Below are positions 1 through 7,356 of a stretch of DNA of 34,913 nucleotides, piece by piece. The stretch covers positions 1 through 34,913 of the forward strand of contig MEDT01000002.1 of the NCBI GenBank assembly GCA_001724175.1, written 5' to 3'. The DNA comes from Cytophagaceae bacterium SCN 52-12 (GTDB lineage Bacteria; Bacteroidota; Bacteroidia; Cytophagales; Spirosomataceae). The notes beneath the pieces are model-generated. The model searched no databases. It saw nothing but the letters and a program-made list of their open reading frames with translations, and was not told the origin of the DNA. Position numbers and translations under genes: made by a program. The stretch's first letter is position 1. Each line of letters begins with the position of its first letter.

Positions 1-2
1 AA

Positions 3-1775
3 TTTGATATTGAGGGTCAAAAAGCTGAATTCGTTGGTAGAGTAAAGAGCTTAAAAAATCAACAAAAATATATTGAAGGAGGCGGTTTTTCAGGATTCAA
101 TTGGGAAGGTCCTGATGAATTAATTAATAAGCTTTGGGATGAATCAGAACAAAAAGGAGTGTTACTAAATGAAGTTTGCAGATTTGAAAATGATGATGAA
201 AGTGCCAATGTCATACCTGCTTTAGAAATAACAAGTTATTTTGAAGGTAAAGTCGTCCCAATGACTCCAGATCAATGGAAACAAGATGACTACGCTTTGC
301 TAAAAGACTTAGAAGAAGGAAAAAGAGTTTTATGCTTATTTGATTTCGAATTTCAAAGTGGAAATAAGTTAATTGAAGGCAGGAATGGAGCTGAGTTAGC
401 ACAGATGCTCTTAGAGCAAGAAGACATCAGCGAAAAAGTAGTCTGCGGAATCTTTTCTCATAAGTTTAGAGAAGAGCAAGAGGATGAAATTAGATTAGAA
501 TATGCGACTAAATACGGGATTGATAAAGCTAAATTTTATACAATATCAAAATATCGGTACTATTTTGACCCTTTAATTGCTGGTTTTTCTGAAGGAATAA
601 AAAATCTATTGTTGCAACCTCACGTTGAAATTTTAAAACAAGAATCAGCAGAAGTTTTAAAAAAATCTAATGAAAGAGCTTGGCAAAGAATTGATGAAAT
701 AACACCTAAAACTTTTAATCAAATTATTCAAAAATCTTCTTTAAAGGAAGGTGTCTGGGAAGTGAGTACTTTGTTTCGACTTTATGGAATACTTTCTAAG
801 GAAGAAAATTTCAATATGATTTCAGACCCTGATATTAGACAGAAATTTAATAGTTCGATAGAAAGGATTAGAGATATAGATAAGGCAGATACAGGGTATA
901 TTTCAAAAATACCTAATCAACAGTTAATCAAATTAAGGAATAGTGAACTGTACTTACAAGGAGATGTTGTTAATAAGCTTCACCTACCTATATCCAATGG
1001 AGATATTTTTAGCATAAAAGGTAAGCTTTATATACTACTCGTTCAACCTTGTAATATTGCTATTAGAGCCAAAGGCAAAGAGTGTGGCTTAAGAAGCAAA
1101 AACTACAACAATGCTTTTTTAATCCCTCTTAGAGAATTTTCAAAAGATCAATTAAGCCATACAAAACAAGAAATCTTATCTCCAACCAATACGCCTGAAA
1201 AACTGGTTTGTGCTTATTTCCCAGAGTTTAAAGTACTTGCATTAGATTATCTTGATTTAACTGTATTCAATGAAAATGGAATATCTTTTATTGATATGAA
1301 CCTACCAGAATTGGTAAATGATGTTATTCATTTCCCTTGGAAAAAACGCTATCAATATATTTTTGAAAAACTGGCGGGCTTAGAAGGAAAAATCAATTCA
1401 TTCATCCATTTAAAGAACTTGATAAATCCGAAGATAGAAGAACTTGCAGTATCGATAAGAGAACTTACAAAGGGTCTTGGCAAACTAGAAAAAGAGGAAA
1501 AAAACAAAGTCTTAGCAAAATTAAATCCAATTAAATCGAAAAAAAAAGAATTAGAAAGTCATCTAAAAGCATTGGAAGATAGTATCCATTCTATTGAAAA
1601 TTTTGACGGTTTCAATTTAAATCAGATTAGTAATTATAGTGTAGAACATCGTACCTTTTCTTTTGATATTAAAAGAATACAACATTATAAATCTCCCTAT
1701 TCGGACGATTTGCTACAAAATTTTATGTTGTACTTGTCAAGAAATGCTTTTGAACACGATTTTACGAGTAACTAA
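3..1775 (+). CDS. Receiver-like (REC-fold) protein of unknown function, 5'-truncated
   Basis: The reading frame is open from the first complete codon at position 3, so the gene begins before the window; the GTG at 159 is only an internal candidate. About 590 residues are visible. An early part (roughly nt 430-590) looks like a response-regulator receiver fold: a hydrophobic strand ending in an acidic residue (VLCLFDFEF), then a GRNGAELAQ stretch like the usual DG-x-E-L-A helix, a strand ending in Ser (VVCGIFSH), and a strand followed by Lys (FYTISKYR). These match the Asp, Ser/Thr and Lys positions of receivers. The rest is unfamiliar; it contains a GDIFSIKGKLYILLVQPCN segment and a Lys/Glu-rich probable coiled coil near nt 1420-1600. 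It ends directly against the next gene (TAA then GTG), so the two are probably co-transcribed. Codon use is very AT-rich, unlike the rest of the window. The receiver assignment is by eye only; no function is claimed. Confidence 0.6.
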   Translation, partial: FDIEGQKAEFVGRVKSLKNQQKYIEGGGFSGFNWEGPDELINKLWDESEQKGVLLNEVCRFENDDESANVIPALEITSYFEGKVVPMTPDQWKQDDYALLKDLEEGKRVLCLFDFEFQSGNKLIEGRNGAELAQMLLEQEDISEKVVCGIFSHKFREEQEDEIRLEYATKYGIDKAKFYTISKYRYYFDPLIAGFSEGIKNLLLQPHVEILKQESAEVLKKSNERAWQRIDEITPKTFNQIIQKSSLKEGVWEVSTLFRLYGILSKEENFNMISDPDIRQKFNSSIERIRDIDKADTGYISKIPNQQLIKLRNSELYLQGDVVNKLHLPISNGDIFSIKGKLYILLVQPCNIAIRAKGKECGLRSKNYNNAFLIPLREFSKDQLSHTKQEILSPTNTPEKLVCAYFPEFKVLALDYLDLTVFNENGISFIDMNLPELVNDVIHFPWKKRYQYIFEKLAGLEGKINSFIHLKNLINPKIEELAVSIRELTKGLGKLEKEEKNKVLAKLNPIKSKKKELESHLKALEDSIHSIENFDGFNLNQISNYSVEHRTFSFDIKRIQHYKSPYSDDLLQNFMLYLSRNAFEHDFTSN

Positions 1776-2801
1776 GTGGTTAAGAAGAAAAGACACCATT
1801 ATATTCCTCGTTTTTATTTGAAGAGATTTTCTGTTAATAATGAGGGCAAATTTTTAGGGCTATATAATCTCAACAATAGGAAATTCATACAGAATGCACC
1901 TTTAAAAAGTCAAGCCTATGAAAATTTTCTTTACGGAGAAGATGATGAAATAGAAAATGCTTTAGCTGATTTGGAAGGTAAAGTCGCCCAAATGTTTTAT
2001 TATTGGACTGAAGAAAAGCTATTATATCCCCCTCCTCTAGAATCCAATGGTTTTAAAGTATTTCAAAGGTTTATCCTTTATCAAATTTTTAGAACGCCTA
2101 AAATGGGGAAGCAACTATTGGACAGTCTAAATGTTACAGCGGAGAAAATGCTTCGTGAATTTAAACCGAATCTTTGGAAACAGTTCAAAGGGCATCGTAT
2201 TGAAAATGATAGTATAGTCTTATTTGCTCTTCTACATTCCGCAGGCAAAGAAAATCTTCTTGACCACTTGGAATTTAAGTTTGTGGTTAATCTTTCGGAT
2301 TTGCCCTTTATTACATCAGATTCACCAGTAATACTGTATAATCAATTGTTAGAAAAAACAGACTCATATGTTGGTGCTACAGCTTTAGTCGCTAAAGGTT
2401 TGCAAATATTCTATCCAATCCACCCTAGATTAATGATATGCCTCTTCGACTCACAAGTATATGAATGTGATAAAGAATCTATAAATTGTGCTTCGACAGA
2501 GGATATACGAGATATTTATCAGTTAAATGCCTTACAATATATTAATTGTGATTCCCAGTTGTTTTTTGATGATAGTTTTGAAGAAAGGTATTTTAGTTTT
2601 TTAAGTGAAGATTTTGACCAATATAGAAATATAAATCGTTCTTTTTCAAACGCCATTCCCGTTGATAATAGAAAGTTTGTTTCAATAGAAAACGAAGACC
2701 CACATATAGATTTGAAACTTTCCTTTTTTAAAACCATAGTAGATATAGATATGTATAAAAATAAGTCTTCTATGTGGAGGGACTATAGCAAATCTCGGTA
2801 A
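1776..2801 (+). CDS. DUF4238 family protein
   Basis: This 341-residue protein opens with the KKRHHYIPRFYLKRF motif, the hallmark N-terminus of DUF4238 proteins. It carries the second typical motif in the middle (LPFITSDSPVILYN, near residues 180-195). Length suits the family, whose biochemical activity I do not know. The GTG start lies immediately after the TAA of the receiver-like gene with no spacer, so translation is likely coupled and the two products may work together. No signal peptide or membrane segment is evident, so it is probably cytoplasmic. The gene is AT-rich like its upstream partner, and unlike the GC-rich DNA from about 2955 on. Family assignment is fairly sure; a role in defence or another accessory function is inference from gene pairing and composition only. 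Confidence 0.8.
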   Translation: MVKKKRHHYIPRFYLKRFSVNNEGKFLGLYNLNNRKFIQNAPLKSQAYENFLYGEDDEIENALADLEGKVAQMFYYWTEEKLLYPPPLESNGFKVFQRFILYQIFRTPKMGKQLLDSLNVTAEKMLREFKPNLWKQFKGHRIENDSIVLFALLHSAGKENLLDHLEFKFVVNLSDLPFITSDSPVILYNQLLEKTDSYVGATALVAKGLQIFYPIHPRLMICLFDSQVYECDKESINCASTEDIRDIYQLNALQYINCDSQLFFDDSFEERYFSFLSEDFDQYRNINRSFSNAIPVDNRKFVSIENEDPHIDLKLSFFKTIVDIDMYKNKSSMWRDYSKSR

Positions 2802-2804
2802 AAA

Positions 2805-2955
2805 TCATTTTTTTAGTTTTTTCATAGTCCTCTGTCTTTTGTTGTAATCGTCTTCAAAGTGATTAGTTTCCTTTGTCTCTAAATTATCACCTGTAAAATC
2901 TTTCAATTGATTCAATCGCCTCAAATCTTCTAATAAAAGGTTCGAGTTTCGTACC
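2805..2955 (-). pseudogene. C-terminal fragment of an unidentified gene, cut at the composition break
   Basis: An open frame on the minus strand ends with TGA at 2805-2807, four bases beyond the convergent DUF4238 gene. It encodes a charged tail ending in MKKLKK. The AT-rich codons stop at about 2955; upstream of that the frame continues only a short way into GC-rich DNA that belongs to the cytochrome gene on the other strand. It therefore looks like the last ~50 codons of a gene whose front was lost at the junction. No family can be named from so short a piece, and it could be a chance open frame. Confidence 0.35.
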
Positions 2956-2970
2956 AATGGGTTCGGGATC
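2945..2970. other. Sharp composition boundary / junction
   Basis: DNA to the left is about one-third GC by eye; DNA to the right is in the mid-50s. The switch takes place within a few tens of bases. A minus-strand frame runs into it from the left and the cytochrome frame emerges from it on the right without its N-terminal part. I see no target-site duplication, no terminal inverted repeat and no tRNA gene at the boundary. Illegitimate recombination, the edge of a decayed mobile element, or a chimeric assembly join would all look like this. Confidence 0.7.
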
Positions 2971-4053
2971 CGGTTGTTTGCGCAGGGGCCCGATTTCAAA
3001 AAAGGATATGTCTCATAACGTCGACCGGTCTGCGATCAGCCAGGTCTGGATCACAAGCGATAAGATGGGGCCGCTGAATGAAAACCTGATTCATTTTTCC
3101 TTCGGCCGTCCGGGGCTGCTGAGGGTACTCTTCGATACGACCAGCCAGTCCATCCAGGGAGGGATCAGCTTTATCAAAGGCGCCTATGCCGCTCCCACCT
3201 CCAAAGGGGCGATCAACCCCAAAGACGGGCAGCTTTATATTACAGGCTTTAACCTCTGGGGATCGAGTTCCAACGGCATAAGCGCTCTGCAGCGGCTGCG
3301 GTATACCGGGCTTCCGAGCTATCGCCCCAATAAATTTGAAGTCGGCACTGAAGGAGTTGTCATCAGGTTTGACTCGCCTCTCAACGCCGAAACTGCCACC
3401 GACCCGAAAAACTTCCGGGTGAAGAGATGGAACTATCTCCGTACCGAAGAATACGGCTCAGGGCATTATAAGCTCGACGGGACCCCGGGACAGGAGACGC
3501 TGCCCGTCCTGGCCAGCTATATTTCGGCAGATAAAAATCGGTTTTCCTTTTGCTCCCTGATATGAAGACAGCCGAGCAGATGGAACTGCTGTATGAAATT
3601 TCGGCCGAAGACGGCAGGTCGATGCAGGACGGCTTCTGGTTTACCTCCAAGACACTCGAACCGCTGGCGCTGCAGCCTTATGGCTTTAAAAACGTGGACC
3701 TGGCCCTGCTGAAGGATGAAGCGGCGATAGCCAAGGCAGCGGAAAGCATAGTAGAAGTGGTTTCAGCCGAACACGGAAAAGCGATGTTTGAGAAGCTGGC
3801 CTGCATGGGATGCCACTCTACAGGGCAGCAAGTAGACGGTATGTACGGCCCGCCCCTACAGGGGATTATCGGGAAGAAGCGTGAGTTTACCGATGGATCT
3901 TCTGCGGTTGCGAATGAAAAATACCTGAAAGAGTCTATTCTGGATCCGCCGGTAAGGCATGTGAAAGGTTACAGTGGCGAAATGCCTTCGTATGTAGGGA
4001 TAGTGTCAGAAAGCGATCTTGAATCGATAATCCTGTATATTAAATCCTTATAA
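2957..4053 (+). pseudogene. Truncated and frameshifted secreted c-type cytochrome protein (C-terminal part)
   Basis: Two overlapping frames form one protein. The first (from about 2957) contains the segments DMSHNVDRSAISQVWITSDK, HFSFGRPGLLRVL, GAINPKDGQLYITGFNLWG and RLRYTGLPSYRP, as in the large Bacteroidota/Planctomycetota cytochrome proteins with a dehydrogenase-like propeller. The second (usable to 4053) carries the haem site CMGCH (nt 3802-3816) and a later Met-containing segment (GEMPSY) that may supply the axial ligand. The frames join if one A is restored to the A-run at 3533-3537: ...SADKK then SVFLLLPDMK... reads smoothly. As written, the first frame stops at 3563-3565. The N-terminal several hundred residues expected for such proteins are missing, because the AT-rich DNA begins there. 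The family role is electron transfer/dehydrogenase-type in the periplasm; the true substrate is unknown. The gene is broken at the 5' end whatever the cause of the frameshift. Confidence 0.75.
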
Positions 4054-4059
4054 CCCCAT

Positions 4060-4093
4060 AACCCGGTTGGTACACTGAAGCAAAAGCCGGGTT
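4060..4093. terminator. Possible stem-loop between convergent genes
   Basis: Inverted repeat AACCCGG (4060-4066) / CCGGGTT (4087-4093), with a 20-base loop, lies in the 69-base gap between the cytochrome remnant (plus) and the last sulfatase (minus). It could serve as a terminator for either side, but there is no run of T after it and the loop is long. Confidence 0.3.
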
Positions 4094-4122
4094 GGGCACC
4101 CTTACTCAGGGAGATATAGGCA

Positions 4123-5697
4123 CTACCGGTTCCCGGAGGTCCTCGCTCCTACCTCAGCTGCCCACTTTTCATACATCCTTTTCAGCTCGTTGACCCTGGC
4201 GCCGTCCGTTTGGGAAAGGTCTGCGGTTTCGGCAGGATCCTTCGCCAGGTCATACAACGCCCAGCCTTTGTCTTCCTTGTCTTTAACGAGCTTCCATTTG
4301 CCTTTCCGGACGGCCCGGTTGCCCTCGTGTTCCCAGAAGTAGGTACGTTCTTCCGGCTGTTTCCCGTTCCACAGGAAAGACAGGCTGCTCCCGGGCAGGT
4401 CCCCCTTCGGTAGCCCGGCGAGCTCCATGGCTGTCGGCAGCAGGTCGGTCACATAAGCAGGCGCAGGATAGTAGCCCCCCTGCGGTTTCACCCGGCCGGG
4501 CCAGGAAACAATGCAGGGCGTGATGATCCCGCCTTCGTGCAGAAAGTGTTTGTACTTCCTGAAGGGCGTATTCGACACATTGGCCCAGGGCGTGTCGTAG
4601 GTAACATAAGAGCCGGGCCGGCCGATCTTCACAGCCGGGTCATTGAAATTGCGCCGGGCGACATTTTCAGCGCAGGCTCCGTTGTCCGACAGGAAAACGA
4701 TCAGCGTATTATCCAGCTGCCCGTTCACCTTCAGCTGCGCCAGGAGCCTCCCGATATTCCGGTCCATCCGGTCGATCATCGCAGCATATACCGCCATCTT
4801 TCTCACCCACTCCTCCTTGCTGTCTACAGATTCCCAGGAAGGAATGTCTGCCGGTCTGGCCGGGAATCGGAAGCGATCGTCCGCCAGGCCAAGCGCGACC
4901 ATCTTTTTATACCTGTTTTCACGGATAACATCCCACCCCCGGCGATAAACGGCTTCATAGGGGGTTACGTCTTCTTCAGGAGCGTGAAGGGGAAAATGGG
5001 GAGCCGTATAGGCCAGGTACAGGAAGAACGGCTGCCGTGGATTTTCCTCCTTATGCCTGTTCAGGTACCCGATCGCATGGTCCGTAAAGGCGTCGGTGAT
5101 GTAAAAGCCTTCAGCGGGAGTATCGAATTCCCTGTCTTGCAGGACGATGTGCCTTTTACCCTTTTCCTGTGGAATCACGCCATAGTAGCCCGTAGCGCCG
5201 TTGATCAGCCCGAAAAACTGCTCAAATCCCCTTTTCAGGGGCCAATGCTCAGGCCGTTCTCCTACATGCCATTTACCTGCCATATAGGTACGGTACCCAC
5301 CCTGCTTCAGGTATTCGGCAATGGTAGGAAAGCGGCTGTCGATAAAACCCTGGTAAGGACCGGGCTTCACTTCCGCCCCATCCGGCGTTACCATGTGCCC
5401 CATCCCGGCTTCGTGCGGATAGCGGCCGGTCAGCAGGCCGGCCCGCGTCGGGCAGCATCTCGCATTATTATAAAAGCTGCGGAATTTGATCCCGCCCGAG
5501 GCAAGGAGATCCAGGTTGGGAGTGCGGATCTCTCCTCCATAGCAACCCAGGTCGGAGTAGCCCATGTCGTCGGCCATGATATAAATGATATTGGGCCTGG
5601 AATCGCCGCTGCCGGAAGAGCCGCCGGCCGGCAACATCTGCGGAGACAGCATCGCCGCAAGCATCCAAAATGAATATAAAGCTGCGTTACGTTTCAT
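4123..5697 (-). CDS. Secreted arylsulfatase-like sulfatase (Cys-type, S1 family), last gene of the PUL
   Basis: A 524-residue protein of the alkaline-phosphatase-superfamily sulfatases. An N-terminal signal sequence (about residues 1-25) is followed by the metal-binding ADD at 42-44. The formylglycine signature is Cys81-Cys-Pro-Thr-Arg85; Cys81 would be oxidised to formylglycine by an anaerobic or formylglycine-generating maturase that is not in this window. Further family marks are LLTGRYPHEAG, the GKWHVG lysine/histidine pair, and the late LSDNGA metal site. Length is normal and the frame intact. The NARCCPTRAGLLTG context resembles broad-specificity arylsulfatase-like S1 enzymes, but the sulfated position attacked cannot be read from sequence. 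It is the most distal of four sulfatase genes and is separated from the previous one by a repeat-filled gap of 136 bases, so it may be transcribed less or separately. It should act in the periplasm on glycan fragments imported by SusCD. Confidence 0.93.
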   Translation of the reverse strand: MKRNAALYSFWMLAAMLSPQMLPAGGSSGSGDSRPNIIYIMADDMGYSDLGCYGGEIRTPNLDLLASGGIKFRSFYNNARCCPTRAGLLTGRYPHEAGMGHMVTPDGAEVKPGPYQGFIDSRFPTIAEYLKQGGYRTYMAGKWHVGERPEHWPLKRGFEQFFGLINGATGYYGVIPQEKGKRHIVLQDREFDTPAEGFYITDAFTDHAIGYLNRHKEENPRQPFFLYLAYTAPHFPLHAPEEDVTPYEAVYRRGWDVIRENRYKKMVALGLADDRFRFPARPADIPSWESVDSKEEWVRKMAVYAAMIDRMDRNIGRLLAQLKVNGQLDNTLIVFLSDNGACAENVARRNFNDPAVKIGRPGSYVTYDTPWANVSNTPFRKYKHFLHEGGIITPCIVSWPGRVKPQGGYYPAPAYVTDLLPTAMELAGLPKGDLPGSSLSFLWNGKQPEERTYFWEHEGNRAVRKGKWKLVKDKEDKGWALYDLAKDPAETADLSQTDGARVNELKRMYEKWAAEVGARTSGNR

Positions 5698-5712
5698 GTG
5701 TATAAAAAGGAT

Positions 5713-5827
5713 ATCAGCTTTCAGCAGTCAGCTATCAGCCCTTTGTCCCTGAGCCTGTCGAAGGGTTCATCGACGGTTTGCGTGCAAACGGGCCGACGGC
5801 TGATTTCTGATCGCTCATGGCTATTTC
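5713..5827. repeat. Dispersed intergenic repeat, copy 1 (inverted arms around a tccctgagc core)
   Basis: The gap between two sulfatase genes holds a structured repeat. An 18-base left arm (5723-5740) and a right arm (5798-5815) are inverted copies matching at 14 of 18 positions. They enclose the core tccctgagcctgtcgaaggg (5746-5765) and a perfect GTTTGC-GT-GCAAAC hairpin at about 5776-5789. The segment 5798-5823 is 24/26 identical to 22585-22610. The segment 5714-5732 matches 8937-8955 at 18 of 19 bases. The repeat begins about 7 bases after the stop codon of the upstream (minus-strand) sulfatase. Confidence 0.7.
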
Positions 5828-5833
5828 ATTTTT

Positions 5834-7345
5834 TCATTCGCCTTCTTTCCCGGCATAATTTTCAAGGAAGTTTTTCACAACATTTTCTTTAAGCCTGACG
5901 CGGTCGCCCGTCTGGCCCATCCTGGTTTTCAGCTTTGTCATAAGTCTGTTGAGCAGGGGCTCATTTGCTGCGTTCAGCGCGAGGTTCCGGGTTTCCTCCG
6001 GATCTTCCTTCAAGTCATACAGCTCTAGAAAAACCTCCTTCCTGAACGTATCCACGATCAGCTTCAGATAGCCGTCAACCAGGCCCCGCTGGGCATTTCC
6101 CAGGGAGCCGTTCCCGTCATATTGTATAAAGACGGCGTCTCTCTTTTTATCATTACCGGCCAGCAGGGGAAGCAGCGATCTCCCGTCTGTCTGCCCCGGG
6201 GAAACCAGCCCGTTCAGATCCAGCACAGTCGGCAGCACATCCACCAGGCTTACGGGCGTGTCGATTTTTTTCCTTCCGGCCGGGTGCCCCTTTGGCAGCT
6301 TCATGATAAGCGGCACCCGCGCCGACTCCTCGTACATGCACATTTTCTGCCAGAGCGAATGACTGCCCAGCATTTCGCCATGGTCGGACGTAAAAATGAT
6401 CAGGGCGTCGTCATACAATCCTTCTTCCTTCAGCGTTCGGATCACGCTTCCGACCTCGTCATCGAGCAGCTTTACGAGTCCCAGGTATTTGGCCCATATA
6501 TCGTCCCATTGGCCGCGGGTGTAGCGGGAGCCGATAAAGCCGGTAAGGCTGTACATCTGGAGCGGGGATTGCCCCGGGTACCAGCGCCCTACATTTTCCG
6601 GAAGGTGGAAATCGCCTGGCTTATACATCGAAAAGTAAGGATCGGGGATGTGAAACGGCGGATGCGGCGCCAGGTACATCGTATTCAGCAGCAAGGGCCT
6701 GCTTTTATCTCTTTCCTTAATGGCCCGGATGCTTTCATTGGTAATGTAACGATCGAGGAAATAGCCGATCCCTTCCTTATACAATTCCGTCTTCGGCGTG
6801 GAGTAGGATCTCAGCCGGGTAAAATTGCCCGACACCAGCTCCGGCGCATCGGCCTTGAATCTTTTCCCGCCCGGTTTGTTCTTTTTTTCACTGCTCATCC
6901 ACCGGGAATAGTCCTCCTGCGTAATCCATTTCGTCCCCTGGCCGCCCCTCCTGTCGATCTTGTCTGCCGAAAAAAAATGCTGCTTGCCTACATGCCGGCT
7001 GTCCCACGACTTTTCCATGATGGTATATAAGCTGGGTATCCCGGCTCTCACCGTGCCGTATACTTCGTCTTCCTTCGCCCACGGGTTGATCATCGACCCG
7101 GTGCGATTGGGATACAGGCCCGTAAAAAAAGAGGCCCTCGACGGAGCGCAGAGGGGTGCGGCGCAATACGCACGCGTAAATTCGACAGCTTCCTGCCGCA
7201 GCGCGTTGATATGGGGAGTCTGCGTCCCTAACACATCCGCCCGCAGCTGGTCGGCCATGATGATGATCACATGCCCGGGTTTCCCGGTTTGCGGATACCC
7301 GTCGATCATTCCGAAAATCCCGGCCAGGATTAATAATTGCTTCAT
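5834..7345 (-). CDS. Secreted sulfatase (Cys-type, S1 family)
   Basis: A 503-residue sulfatase with a short hydrophobic N-terminus, consistent with a signal peptide ending near residue 18. The metal site has the variant IIIMADQLRAD (ADQ rather than ADD, residues 31-33). The formylglycine signature is Cys66-Ala-Pro-Ser-Arg70 in PLCAPSRASFFTG. The HVGKQHF segment supplies the usual Lys and His, and IIFTSDHGEMLG is the second metal site. The ADQ and SDHGE forms are typical of the choline-sulfatase/iduronate-sulfatase-like branch of S1 and differ clearly from the other three sulfatases here, so a different sulfate position is likely. It lies 11 bases after the next upstream sulfatase and so is almost certainly in the same operon. 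The frame is complete. Substrate is unknown; a role in desulfating a uronic-acid-containing glycan fits the neighbouring lyase. Confidence 0.93.
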   Translation of the reverse strand: MKQLLILAGIFGMIDGYPQTGKPGHVIIIMADQLRADVLGTQTPHINALRQEAVEFTRAYCAAPLCAPSRASFFTGLYPNRTGSMINPWAKEDEVYGTVRAGIPSLYTIMEKSWDSRHVGKQHFFSADKIDRRGGQGTKWITQEDYSRWMSSEKKNKPGGKRFKADAPELVSGNFTRLRSYSTPKTELYKEGIGYFLDRYITNESIRAIKERDKSRPLLLNTMYLAPHPPFHIPDPYFSMYKPGDFHLPENVGRWYPGQSPLQMYSLTGFIGSRYTRGQWDDIWAKYLGLVKLLDDEVGSVIRTLKEEGLYDDALIIFTSDHGEMLGSHSLWQKMCMYEESARVPLIMKLPKGHPAGRKKIDTPVSLVDVLPTVLDLNGLVSPGQTDGRSLLPLLAGNDKKRDAVFIQYDGNGSLGNAQRGLVDGYLKLIVDTFRKEVFLELYDLKEDPEETRNLALNAANEPLLNRLMTKLKTRMGQTGDRVRLKENVVKNFLENYAGKEGE

Positions 7346-7356
7346 TGTCTGATTGC

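Noticed and set aside
2805-2999. Faint resemblance of NPLVRNSNLLLE in the minus-strand fragment to an NP-x-V-R segment of Cas9 proteins
   Set aside because: The likeness covers only a few residues, lies across the composition junction, and no repeat array, cas1 or cas2 is present.
4537-5673. Long plus-strand open frame (378 codons) opposite the first sulfatase
   Set aside because: It is antisense to a gene with clear catalytic motifs, has no recognisable domain and is Arg/Pro/Gly-rich, as expected from the complement of GC-rich coding DNA.
5698-5892. Small plus-strand frame with QQSAISPLSLSLSKG
   Set aside because: This is only the dispersed repeat translated; such SAIS/SLSKG peptides are a known by-product of these repeats.
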